Origin: Beroe forskalii
Taxonomy: Eukaryota > Ctenophora > Nuda > Beroida > Beroidae
Direction: 5' to 3'
Length of the DNA stretch: 64,000 bases
Assembly: GCA_011033025.1 (NCBI GenBank)
Contig: WFMF01000005.1
Span: forward strand, 806,001-870,000
The position numbers and the translations under genes are program-made. This document shows, piece after piece, positions 28,090 through 39,209 of this stretch. Under the pieces are notes generated by a model, which worked only from the letters and a program-made list of their open reading frames with translations, did no database searches and was not told where the DNA came from. The stretch's first letter is position 1, and every line of letters starts with the position of its first letter.

Positions 28090-31000
28090 CTGATGGTAAG
28101 AGTCGATTTATGCCTAGAATGTGTCTTGTATTTTATTGATGAAACTCTATGACATGGAATGTTGGACCTCAATAAAACCAAATTATTTGTGATATAATCG
28201 TAAGCAGCTTACTTGAGGGTAAGACGATATTTTCAGGGCTTTCAGGACTTGGTATGACTGGTTCTGTCTCGCTTTCTTCATAATAATCCATTCCATCCCT
28301 CTCATGTTCATCGATATCATCAGATGCATCTTCTGTAAGTTGATTGATATAAACATGAACGCTTAGCTTAGTGAACAATTAATAATATAGCTCACTTATA
28401 ACCAGAATAATAATATCATTTAACTATAAGATTTTCTTATTATCTGATTAGTGATTATATACAGTAATAGGATTCCTTAAAATGCAATTATTGAAAATAA
28501 TTGCACGCCAAATAAGCATGCATATTTTAAAATTTGACTTTGAAATATTATGTTGGTTAATCTTTGTCTCACCTGCTGGGCACACATCGAAACAAGCAAC
28601 TTCTCTGAAGAGAGTTGTGCAGTTGAAGTGGTCAAAGCAACTTGGGTGTTCCATTGCCCATTTTGGACATGTTCTTGTCCTCATACACGATCTCATCTGA
28701 GAATAAAGATGAATTTCACATTCCCCAAAAAAACAAATAAATTTTCCTTTAATAAAACCAACCAATGATCCAGCTAGTATGAAATGAAAGTAACTCTGAT
28801 TATCAATTCACAAGGATTGTACCACTGTACTCCAGATTTCTAACCTGTGGCTGTGACCCCACCCCACATTCTCTCCCAGATCTCTAACCTGTGGCTGTGA
28901 CCCCACTCCACATTCTCTCCCAGATCTCTAACCTGTGGCTGTGACCCAACTCCAGATTTCTAACCTGTGGCTGTGACCCCACTCCACATTATCTCTCAGA
29001 GTTCTAACCTGTGACTGTGACCCCACTCCACCTTCTCTCTCAGATTTCTAACCTGTGGCTGTGACCCCACTCAAGATTTCTAACCTGTGGCTGTGACCCC
29101 ACCCCACATTCTCTCTCAGGAATGCAGCTGTAGATAGCAACCCACGTTCCAAGCAGGAGTCTCTCGTCAATCTGGTGGGAGACATTGCTTGAGTTTCACT
29201 CATTATTACTTCACCTAGAGTTCTAAATTGGAAGAGCAAAATCTTGCAATTATTAATTTCAAAGAATTTCAGGATTTAAAAGATAGCTCTTATTGAGTTT
29301 ACAGTCAGAAAACTCATGATTTCAACACAATATATATACACGTGACATCACTCATATATTGAACTAATCCCATAAGGGTCATTGCATGGTACATCACAGG
29401 TCCCCAAGGTCACCAGGTCAGAGCAACCCATGTCCAGTAACCGGGAGCAGTTGTTGTGTGCTGAACTAGGGCACGAGTTCGTAGCCAGGCAATCCCGGAC
29501 CTGAATAATTGAGTAATATGTGGGAACTTTCATATGGAACGATGCAATAGTTTTCAAACAAAGGGTTATATCAATTTTAGATTATAAGCCCTAACCAATA
29601 AATGAATGACCCCTTTATGATTGTTTTCTTAATCCCCTCTCAAACAAATCCTTTCTATCTCCCTATACACATTGCAATTAATAATTGAATTGAATTGAAT
29701 TTTATCTCATTAAAACTGCCTCTTCATGCTGATTGAATATTGTGTGATAGATAACGCCAACCTGTAGCTGAGTTCCTGCTTCAGGACCACACGTGTCGTG
29801 GTCTGACGTGTGGCACTGTCCGTGTGGTACCCAGTCTCCGAAAGGCTGAAAAAGAGGGTGGTAAGGGGTGGGATATAAACTATATAACCGATACATTCGG
29901 CAATTTTACCTCCCCCTACACATGTTTTCATAGTCACATCAACTCTCTCGTGGTTTCTCAGAGGCGTGTGTCAAATTGAAACTTTACTAAAACACAAATG
30001 ATTGATCAATTTCTCAATATTGCACAATTCTTGTTGAATTCGTAAACTCCCTGAACTGACATTGATGATGAACATTAAATCCTTGACCACTCAACTAAAT
30101 TACTCACATCTTCACACGTCACGTGGCAGAGTGTAAGTGTATACAAGTCCGGACAATCAAGGAAACTCGGACAGTTCGTCTTGTTCAGCCTGGAAATCGA
30201 AAGTTTGCAAAATTAAAATTCAATTGGCTTTTTGTATAACATAATAAAAATAGTAAAAGACACAAGTATTTTTCCTCTAAAGCGGTAAGTTGAAGCGGGT
30301 CCACTCCCTGGTTTTGGCAAAAAGTCAAGATAGGCATTAGCCAACTTGGCACTTCTAGGCGCTGATCAGCGCCTTCGGGCATGAATATGCGCCTGTAGGC
30401 GCTAATTACCGCTCATAACGCCTAAGTGGCATCTCTAGGCGCTGATCAGCACCTTGGGGCATGAATTAGCGCTCAGAGGCGCTAATTATCGCTTATCACG
30501 CCTTAATGGCGTCTATAGGCGCTAATCACAGCTTATCGGCGTCTATAGGCGCCTACCTACCTCTCGGGACAAGTCTGACTGAAGTAGCAGGAGTGCACGT
30601 GGACTTCCTCTCCCGGACCACACTCATTACCGTCATCCGCCATGCAACCCCCGAAACTCATCAAGTCTCCTAGCCCTGGTGAGAGAGGGGTTACTGGAAC
30701 GCAAGGATGAAGGATTTCTTTTGTGAGAGTGGGTTGTTGTAATGAATCGTGTGGAAAGATTCAAGTTCTTTCAAAGTTTGAGTAAATATCTGCCATAAAA
30801 GCCTTGGGCCTACCACGGGTTACTCTTTGGTACTCTCGATGCTCTCAATACGATTCTTTTTAACAAATCATTTATTTCATGTTGAAACAGGAGACTCATG
30901 ACCGACCTTCGTCCGTCTCGCAGGGTACAGTGCACGGCTCCGCTCTAAGGGCAGCAGTACAGGAGACCGGTGAGGTACAGCCGAATAATCCCATGCAGTC

Positions 31001-34000
31001 ACCTTCGTCAACACACCGGTGATTCTGAAAAGGAGGGAAAATACCAGGTGCAATTATTAGAGGTAAGATTTATAGGGTATAAATTGTACCTTCGAATAAT
31101 TGCATCTCGAAAAGTAATAAAATTATTGCGAAGAAATCGACTTTCGGGCTTCTTGGATACTGGTCAGATTCACGAAGAAACAAATTATAATCTATATTAT
31201 ATAAGGCAACTAACGGATAATGGTAAGAGGAAGAACTTACCATTATCCTGTGTCCATCTCCACATTTCTCCAGAGATGCGGAAGGCATCATACACTTCCT
31301 CATGACCAACCATTCCACATCCACATCTTCTTCAACCTAAGTGTATGGTCAATAGATGACAAACTAGGTAGTAGGTAGGTATAGTAACCAAATAACCAGG
31401 TAAAGTTAAACTGTAAACGTTGGTCGTTGGATGATAGAATATAGTGTAAGTTAAAATCAGAATCGTGTCATAATATGAAATCTTTATATTTTGATGAAAA
31501 TAAAATAACGAAAAACTCCTTCTATTCATAACAATCATTTAACATATCCACTTGATGACGTCATCTATAAAACATACCTCATCTGGACAAGGCACATCGC
31601 ACTCAATGGCTCGGAAGAGAGGGGAACATTCAGTTAGGTCTCCTTGACAACGCAGAGACGAGGATGCCCATCGAGGACATGACTTGGAGGTGTGGCACGA
31701 TCTGACCTGGTAGATAGAGACAATGTGGTACATTAGTGGAGGGGGATAGAAAAGGGGGGGGGGGTAGTGAATTGGGAGGGTTAGAAAAGGGGGTCTTTGA
31801 GAGGTTGGTGTTAGAGAAGGAGGGTTAGAAAATGGGGGGCGTTAGAGAAGGGCTGATAGAGAGAAGAGGAATTAGAAGGGGGTAGAGAAGGAGCAGTTAA
31901 TAACATTTGCAGCGTATAACCTTACACATAGCTTCCCGAAATCCGGAAATTCAAAATCTGGAAGGTATAGACTACATTTGAAATCAACAATCAGGTAAAT
32001 CTTCGGTACCTGAGTGTTGGTACCAGGGCCGCAGATTCCTGAGCTGGGAATACACTCGTTGCCCCACATGGCAACCCAGTTTCCTAGCTGTTCTGTGCAC
32101 GATACCGGGCAGGGTATTGTCCTGGAACGAGGCGAAGCTGAGTTTTATTTACTTATTTTTTTATTTCATTCTTATAGTGCACTAGTTTCATGAGGCGAAA
32201 CAGAGTAAGATTAGTGAAGCAGTACCACTAGGACCTAGGGGGCGTTAATTAGCGACATAACTGGGAAAACGGTTGGTGGGCTGATAGATGGACACAGAAT
32301 TATCGCCTTACCTGTAGAAGTCAGAACAGTTCCAGGGATCATTGCATTCCTCAGTCGTTGTCTTCCTCTTGCAGGTTTTGGTGTTTACACAGGATCGAAC
32401 CTAGGAATCAATTGCTTTCAAGAATTAAATATTTTACCTATCACTAAGTCAGGTTTTGGTGACATAATTCAATCATGAAAATGGTGACATTTATTGGTTT
32501 TAAAACTTAAAAGTGACGGCATTCAAATTATCCAGATCCAGTTTTGCTGACACCAGTCACCATCCTATCTCCACATGACTGATGGCATCCATAAGGGTGC
32601 CAGTGAACTGTCCATTGTGGAGGGTTGCAACAAACTCCCGTGTGGAGTGAAGTAGGTGGTTGAAAAACACACAAATACTTCCCAATCTTCACAATGCACA
32701 ACCTGCCGGATTGCCGGTTATGTCGGAAAAATGGAATAGTTTATTCGAGTTACCTGCATCTGTGTTCCCTCGAACTCCCCACACCCTGTAGTTACCTGCA
32801 TCTGTGTTCCCTCGAACTCCCCACACCCTGTAGCTCCTAGTGTCTCACACTCCCCCACATCCTCCCACTCTCCCAGGTCTTCTGTCTCCTTCTCAGGCTA
32901 CGAGGAGAGAACATGTGACAGTGGGACATAAATCTAATTATAACTTGTGGTGAAGTTCTGGAATAAATTACAAATCTACTCATTCAAAAGATTCATTCGA
33001 AGGTTAGAATCAAGTATCAGTATTAGTTGGTAATTCTAAAAATTTGAATCATCAATACTATTGAATTCAATCATTGTTTTTAAGGTACTTACGGCGCAAG
33101 GTACGGTACAAGCAATCACGTGGAAGAGCTGGTTGCACTGGAAGAAGTCATTAGGATCATTAGAGACACAACCCTTCTCAAACTTGTAGTAATCAAGAGG
33201 ACAGGAGTTCTCATAGAAACACGAGTATACCATCACCATCTCACCCTGACCACATCTGAAAGAGAGGATGGTAAAATAAGTAAATAATGTTCTAATAGAA
33301 ACACGAGTATACCATCACCATCTCACCTTGACCACACCTGAAAGCGATGATGGTAAAATAAGTAAATAATGTTCTGGTAGAAACACGAGCATACCATCAC
33401 CATCTCACCTTGACCACACCTGAAAGCGATGTTGGTAAAATGATGTCTCTACGAGGCGAATCGTTACATAGCTATTCGAGAACTGAAACTGTCGCCATCC
33501 AATAGTTACGTCAACCAGCTACTGGAAATTATCTATAGATAACTGATGTCTGCGTAAACTGGTGTCTGCATAGACTGGTGTTAGCGTAAACTGGTGTCAC
33601 CGTAAACTGGTGTCAGCGTAAACTGGTGTACCAGCGTAAGCTGGTGTCAGCGTAAACTGGTGTCAGCGTAAACTGGTGTCAGCGTAAACTGGTGTCAGCG
33701 TAAGCTGGTGTCAGCGTAAGCTGGTCTCAGCGTAAACTGGTGTCAGCGTAAACTGGTGTCAGCGTAAACTGGTGTCAGTGTAGACTGGTGTTAGCGTAAA
33801 CTGGTGTCACCGTAAACTGGTGTCAGCGTAGAGTGGTGTTAGCGTAAACTGGTGTCACCGTAAAGTGGTGTCAGCGTAAACTGGTGTCAGCGTAAGCTGG
33901 TGTCAGCGTAAACTGGTGTCAGCGTAAGCTGATGTCAGCGTAAACTGGTGTCAGAGTAAACTGGTGTCAGAGTAAACTGGTGTCAGTGTAAACTGGTGTC

Positions 34001-34986
34001 AGCGTAGACTGGTGTTGGCGTTATGTGATAATCAGACAATGTAGTGTCCTTTGAAGTGTTTTTTATCCAGGTTTTCAGCTTGTGACCACCCCTATGATAT
34101 CACTAACGTATTAGGGTAGGGTAGATGGCATCCCCCAGATTCGTATTCAACCAGTGTCCCGGGCGAACGGTCCATGGGCCGGACTTCTCTCTTGCTCACG
34201 AACAATCCTGGGAGTATAGAAATGTTGTGATAATATGATTTGTAAGAGCAAGGAGTCTCGCCACAGGTTAATAATCTCGATGATGTGGGTCTTGTTGACA
34301 CTCGTCCTAGCACTAGTTTACCCATGTTGACGCCAGAATTAACTTGCTGAGTCTACCACTCTACCAGTTAAGATTTGACACAGGCAGTTTATCCTTACCA
34401 CCAGGTGACATAAACAAACACCAGTTCAATTTCAAAACCGCTCTTATCTTGACACCAGCAAGTGGTCACATCTTCGCTCTAGATGTCATATTTTTACTGT
34501 TATATTAAAGTTTTAAGTGGTGTTATGAACACTAACCACACTCCTCAGAACAAGTCGTAGTTCGGAACAGATCAGCACACTCCAAGAAATTAGGGCTATC
34601 GCACTGCCCCAGGAAGGAAAGTAGTCGTGGACAGGTCCCCGTGACGAGACACTCCCTCCGCTGAACCTGCGAGGGGACGGATATTTCAACTCACGACATT
34701 TGATCTCGCGACAATTTCATCTCGTTATATTTCAACTCTGAGCAAAGGTTGTGGTCTTAGTTACGGTAAGGGCTAGGGTTAGAGTTAGGACTGGGACAAG
34801 AAATGTGTCGAGATGAGATGTGGTGAGTTGAAATGTGGTGAGATGAAAGATTGTACGATGAGGTGTGGTGAGATGAAATGTGGAAAGTTGAAATACTAAA
34901 GTACTAAGATTTACGAACCTGGCGTCCCGGACCACACTCAGTACTCATCATGCAGGGCCCCACGTCCACCCAGTCTCCCACACTGC
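26569..34986 (-). CDS. Secreted TSP1-like multimodule protein with C-terminal intelectin/fibrinogen-like domain (5' end missing)
   Basis: Minus-strand exons inferred from splice sites, 5' to 3': 34919-34986, 34537-34666, 33093-33255, 32796-32897 (or from 32754), 32312-32400, 32010-32121, 31578-31706, 31241-31336, 30907-31024, 30561-30675, 30108-30189, 29762-29845, about 29365-29500, 29085-29171, 28573-28696, 28213-28332, 27957-28089, 27611-27813, 27260-27441, 27004-27116, 26569-26736. Each module of about 60 residues uses two exons: a W..C..CGPG.Q half (GDWVDVGPCMMSTECGPGRQ) and a VRSC..CDVPC half (VRSCHTSKSCPRWASSS). This matches a variant thrombospondin type 1 repeat with extra cysteines. 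One W exon is missing between 34537 and 33255, and the phases there do not join. The C-terminus is described separately. An extracellular or matrix role is inferred; the signal peptide was not found. Confidence 0.75.
28213..28332 (-). CDS. Acidic linker exon of the TSP1/intelectin gene
   Basis: Minus-strand exon with acceptor ttacag and donor gtaagc, encoding EDASDDIDEHERDGMDYYEE followed by SETEPVIPSPESPENIVLPS. It joins the last TSP1-like module (exon 28573-28696, ending CFDVCPAG) to the intelectin-like domain. It is low complexity and probably a flexible extracellular spacer. Confidence 0.65.
28835..29084 (-). repeat. Donor-site minisatellite (seven copies of exon end plus GT)
   Basis: On the minus strand each unit contains the end of exon 29085-29171 (GAGAATGTGG..TCACAGCCACAG) with the splice donor CAG|GTTAGA. 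Donor dinucleotides (plus-strand AC) lie at 28843, 28887, 28931, 28963, 29007, 29051 and 29083. The spacing is 44-44-32-44-44-32, a higher-order unit of 120 bp present twice. The 29083 copy is the true exon end. Use of the distal in-frame donor meets a stop, so these are probably decoys. Confidence 0.85.
30350..30558. repeat. 79-bp tandem repeat next to a donor
   Basis: Two and a half units beginning near 30357, 30436 and 30515, each with 'taggcgctgatcagc', 'gggcatgaat' and 'aggcgctaattaccgct'. The unit is rich in GGCGC/GCGCC dyads. The array ends within a few bases of the minus-strand donor of exon 30561-30675. Confidence 0.75.
32754..32897 (-). CDS. TSP1-like W exon with in-frame duplicated 3' end
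   Basis: Minus-strand exon encoding EDLGEWEDVGECETLGATGC then GEFEGTQMQ, the tryptophan half of a TSP1-like module. Its last 42 bases and donor are duplicated: donors lie at 32794-32795 (proximal) and 32752-32753 (distal). The proximal donor gives an exon of the usual length. The distal donor would add exactly 14 residues (VTTGCGEFEGTQMQ) in frame, repeating one cysteine. The two copies are identical over the unit, so the duplication is recent. Confidence 0.75.
33212..33440 (-). repeat. 82-bp tandem triplication across a splice acceptor
   Basis: The start of exon 33093-33255 and about 38 bases of the upstream intron recur twice upstream on the minus strand. CTTTCAG acceptors end after 33256, 33338 and 33420, exactly 82 bases apart. 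Each is followed by TGTGGTCAAGGTGAGATGG or a one-base variant, then TATACTCGTGTTTCTA. The two extra copies meet an in-frame TAG after about 44 bases, so only the exon at 33255 is productive. Confidence 0.8.
33545..34018. repeat. 16-bp minisatellite GTCAGCGTAAACTGGT
   Basis: About 29 units of 16 bp with few substitutions (gtaagctggt, gtagactggt variants). It occupies the intron interval where a tryptophan-type exon of the TSP1-like gene is expected but not found. Confidence 0.9.
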
Positions 34987-35606
34987 CTGTATAAATAGAT
35001 AGATAGATAGTAGATACAATTACAAGTTCACTTTAATGTCAGCCCAAATTGGGAAGTTTGTTTGGGCTGACAGGGACGACACTGACGACTGCCTCTCCTT
35101 TTGGACAGCAAATTTTGTAAAATGGGAGGTTTGAGCGAAGCAAATAAAACATTCAACAGGATTTGAATGTATTTCTGCCTCCTTTTCTGTTACCTTTCTC
35201 TAAGTGGTACTCTCCGTGCATTGCCATGAGGTTCCTGAACCTACTGCTCGGATATTACTTGCTGCGTAGGAAGAGCGGCAGTTCAAATCTCACGGAAATA
35301 ACACGTCCTCTGCCACCAGCAGAATGTCCTGAAAATAACAGGGAATCAGAAGAAATATAGAAATATATAGGCTGGGTTAGTCCACACAGTTCACAGTACA
35401 ATGAAATTGACCTGTCAAGTGGTTGTCAAAATAATAAATATATGTTATGACATCTCACTGGGACAAAAGAGTTCGAGAAAGTAATTATAATTTTCAATCA
35501 TGGTGTAAGGCAAAATTTAATCACTTTATCAAAAAAGCTCTCTGACGCACTACGTTGATCACTGTAACACATGTTCTGCTCAATATAAAACATTGGATGA
35601 CGGCGC
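34987..35606. other. Sequence between the last found TSP1-like exon and the gap
   Basis: No further exon of the minus-strand gene could be recognised here. There is a short inverted 'gtcagcccaaa'/'tttgggctgac' pair near 35038-35071 and a short GATA microsatellite near 34998. The start codon and signal peptide of the TSP1-like gene may lie in the gap or beyond. Confidence 0.4.
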
Positions 35607-35706
35607 NNNNNNNNNNNNNNNNNNNNNNNNNNNNNNNNNNNNNNNNNNNNNNNNNNNNNNNNNNNNNNNNNNNNNNNNNNNNNNNNNNNNNNNNNNNNNN
35701 NNNNNN
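35607..35706. other. Assembly gap of exactly 100 N
   Basis: One hundred N bases, the usual placeholder for a scaffold join of unknown size. The left flank is unique and the right flank is a tandem array, which probably caused the break. Frames that run through it are meaningless. Confidence 0.98.
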
Positions 35707-36130
35707 CGTTCTTCTTTATCCACTCCATTTGTTATGTTGCGGGGAAGAATCTGTCGGCCCCGCTCTATCTTCTCCTTTTTGATTATGCTTGCGGGAGCTC
35801 TGTGTGCCCGGCTCTATCTAATCCATTTGATTATGCTTGCAGGTGACTCTGGCCTGTGGGCCCGGCTCTGTCTACTCTATTTGATTATACTTGTTGCAGG
35901 AGACTCTGTGTGCCCGGCTCTATCTACCCCATTTAATTATACTTGCTGCAGGTGACTCTGGCCTGTGTGCCCGGCTCTATCTACCCCATTTGATTATGCT
36001 TGCTGCAGGTGACTCTGTGGGCCCGGCTCTATCTCTCCATTTGATTTAGCTAATTGGCAGCAGATCTGTGAGCACCGGCTCCTTGTACCCCGTTTGATTA
36101 TGCTTGCTGCTCGTGAGCACCGGCTCTTTA
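35707..36130. repeat. Tandem array of about 52 bp units beside the gap
   Basis: About eight units, each containing 'tgtgtgcccggctctatct', 'ccatttgattatgcttgc' and 'gcaggtgactctg'. Divergence increases to the right. The array touches the N gap and probably continues into it. Confidence 0.85.
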
Positions 36131-36264
36131 CTGCATAATGACATATCGTGCAGCCGCGATGCAATTCATGTTATGTAAACCATCCACGCTGAATCCAATG
36201 CGCGGGATATTTTCAGCGCGCGCGATAATTAGTTACGACGCGCATCGACTATTACCATTATGGT

Positions 36265-36363
36265 GGAGCCTTATTTTGCCTCTTCTCTGAAGAGGCGCGC
36301 TTGCGGAGCCTTATTTTGCGCGCGCAAGCGCGCCTCTTCAGAGAAGAGGCAAAATAAGGCTCC
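36265..36363. repeat. GC-rich hairpin, 40-bp arms
   Basis: The left arm 'ggagccttattttgcctctt' plus 'ctctgaagaggcgcgcttgcg' is mirrored on the right by 'gcaagcgcgcctcttcagag' plus 'aagaggcaaaataaggctcc'. A partial direct copy ('ggagccttattttgcg') lies in the loop. It is a probable foldback element. Confidence 0.75.
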
Positions 36364-37274
36364 GTAACATGGAGTAACGTCAGGCAACATTTCATTTATA
36401 AGCATCCTCTCACCTTCCATCTTCAGCTGACGACGATAATCACATGATTTTCGAAAGCTCCTGATTTAAAGTTTATCGTATCATTTAAACGTTTTAACTT
36501 GCTCTCTAAGGGATATACGTGTTAAGCAACCCTGGTTAGGGGGACACTTGTCTGACGTCGTCAGACCCATTATTTTAAAAAGTCGGGGCGCGCGCGAGGG
36601 GGTCAGGCAACGCCTGGCAACTGACAAACCCATACACTTTGTATACGACTAATCGACTGACAGTTTCGGAAATGTGAATATTATTTTTTTGTCAGATCAT
36701 GTTTAGAGGTTAGAAGTAAACAAGAAGATTATGCAATGTGGCATGTGCTTGTCGTATAACGATGTATGACCCGCTGACGCCAGCCGCTGAAGCCAGCGCT
36801 GCGCTGATTCTCGAGAGGAGGGTCTGTCAACGTCAGACAAGGCATGTGCATGATGTGTCAAACCTTGAAATGAGTCTTCAGTTTCCAAGTGAAATTTAGA
36901 CATGGGTGTAGTTGCACCACAAACTGCCAGTATCATGAATTTTTTGATGCTTGGTAGGCAATATCCAAGAATACTTTTAGAGACCATGAAATGGTCTGTT
37001 ACATCTAAGGATGCTTATGTCGAGTAGTATTTAGGAAGTCCAATATCAGAATGTGAGAAACATGGTGAAAGAAATGATTCCTTTTACCACGTATCACATT
37101 CTGATTTGAAATTTTATGAATAATGATAAAGTTTCACTTACTAATTCACCGAAATTCACAAATAACAAGGACCTATTATTGACATACCTCAAACTCATGA
37201 ATATTCTAATATTAACCATTCTAATATTAACCATACTTCTAATATTAACCATACTTCCAATATTTTTTCTTGAC

Positions 37275-37540
37275 ACAACGGAGTGAACTCTGTGGGTGTT
37301 TCTGATGGTGAGGCGAGTGTTTTTTTTAATGTGGCGGGTGTCTTTTGGACTGGCTGCGGCAAATGCGATTATGGTGTTGCTGTGGCGCAAGGTGTGTGGT
37401 GTTTTGCATGCGTTCTTGCGGGGTTGGCGGATGGGCCGTGGCCTGCTGCGTGGGTACTCATGGCGGTGCGTGTGTTCGTGCGGTGTGGCGTTTTCGGAGT
37501 CTGCTGTGGCGCTGGCCTGGTTGGGAAGGGGGCTTTTTAA
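37275..37540. other. G-rich compositional island of unknown origin
   Basis: About 260 bp with strong G over C excess on the plus strand, unlike the AT-rich flanks. All three plus frames are open for 85-88 codons and the minus strand for 150. One plus frame starting near 37296 is hydrophobic with arginines (VFFLMWRVSFGLAAANAIMV). No homology was recognised. Just left (37195-37262) is a short tandem of 'attctaatattaacc'. Confidence 0.35.
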
Positions 37541-38277
37541 TAGCATGTTATGCCTACATTAAGAGGTTGATAACATGTGATTTATGTTATGTGTTATCTT
37601 GATTTAATAATAATCCAATATTGGCAAGGATCAAGCCAACCAAGGATTTATAATGTCACTATAGCAAGACATTCCTTTCTCTTTTATAGTTTTCAGCACA
37701 TCAGAAGCTTGCATCCCCAATCTCAATTTATGACTCACTGGGGCTCTGTACTTCTGTAGAAATGCATGTGCATCAGGTAAACACGTGGGGTTCTGATAGG
37801 AGCTCCAAAACAGCATAGGAAGCAAACACTATGCAGCTCAATGAGTAGTAAGGAATATCTGGCACTTCCAGAACGAATAACCAGACCTTTGAGAATAACT
37901 GACCCAACACTGCACTGGTGTAGGTACACTTTTATTACTTATAAGAGTGACTACTGCCCTAATAAATTTGTAGGTAGATGATGCAAAAATGTGAGGCTAC
38001 ATCCTGATATGTGTGCTCATTGGTTGAGTACATGGCGTTGAAAAAATACATGAAAAGGACAGGTTGAATGAGCTCAGCAATGATTTTCAAATTGCTCAGT
38101 TCTTTCTACTGCTTCTTGGCAGTTTCGACCTATAAGTACACATACATGTTAGGTTGAGAGAAATATCATGTTCATTGATCAAATTTATAATTCATCTTTG
38201 ATGCCAACACAAGCCTTCATTTTTCAAACCTGCATGGAATACAGATCCATATCAGTGATACCAAGTGAGGCCATTCT

Positions 38278-38545
38278 TCAGAGCTGTCTTTGGAGAGACA
38301 AACTTTTTGAAGTGTTTCTCTGAGTTGTATACAATAAAGAGAGTCTAATGTAAACCACGCCAAGAACCTGGAATTGGATGAACTAATTAAACATGGATGA
38401 AATAATAAAGAAATTAAGAGTCTATAAAAGTATAAGAGAATTAAATTAACACAAGACACAAACACAAGCACGTCCTTGACACAATAGCACTCACCTGAAG
38501 TATGGCTTTAGATGTGGCAGCACTTGCAACATTGGCAGCATCCAT
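38278..38545 (-). CDS. Possible tiny two-exon gene (46 residues)
   Basis: Minus-strand exon 38495-38545 starts with ATG and reads MDAANVASAATSKAILQ, then a strong donor (gtgagtg). A pyrimidine-rich acceptor (atccaattccag) leads to exon 38278-38367 in the same phase: VLGVVYIRLSLLYTTQRNT and on to a stop after SLQRQL. The middle is hydrophobic enough for one membrane segment. No homologue was recognised. It lies head-to-head with the FAM184A-like gene. It could be chance splice-like sequence. Confidence 0.3.
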
Positions 38546-39209
38546 CTATCAGGAACTCAAATATTCAAATGTTGTAATAAAAGTTTAAGTAAACAGTTGA
38601 CACAAGCTACAAACGGAAAGTGTAGCTTCTCACTGCACTTAGGGACAGTTTTCATGTTAGCTTACTGTATTAACATTGTTTGCAACTGATTACATATCTG
38701 TGACCTCAAATTTCATCCTTTCTGGTTGGAAAGTGAGAGTATGGCTGCTGTGGCAGTATCGATATAAAATCAAGAATTGTTCATTGTACACATAACAGGA
38801 ATTTCCTGCTTATTAAACTGTCTGTAGCTTTCAAGATTTTCCCATGTTCTATAATTGAAACACGTCTGCTTTTGAGTGATGGCAATGGCTGTCGCTTGCT
38901 GTGACAACTTACCGTGTTTCTGATGACACTGTTCTTTTTATCCTGCAGCGACATATTTTTTAAGTGATACCTATTCTTCCACTGAGTGCACAATCAGAAT
39001 CTACCCAGAAACAAGGTTATTTGTGAGATTTGATTGCGAACATGTTAATTACAGTTTTCATCATATTTAGTCAAGAAAACATGTAACCAGTTCGGTGATT
39101 TAGGTACTAAGATTCTAAGAACTGAGACAATGGAATGCTTTATAATCACTACACATTCATCAAATAAGGAATTATTTCTTGGTCTAAAATTGCTCATGAT
39201 TGTTTTCAG

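Noticed and set aside
34092-34325. The missing W-type TSP1 exon of the minus-strand gene
   Set aside because: The frame has SGGCHLPYP but lacks the tryptophan, CGxG and phase needed to join its neighbours.
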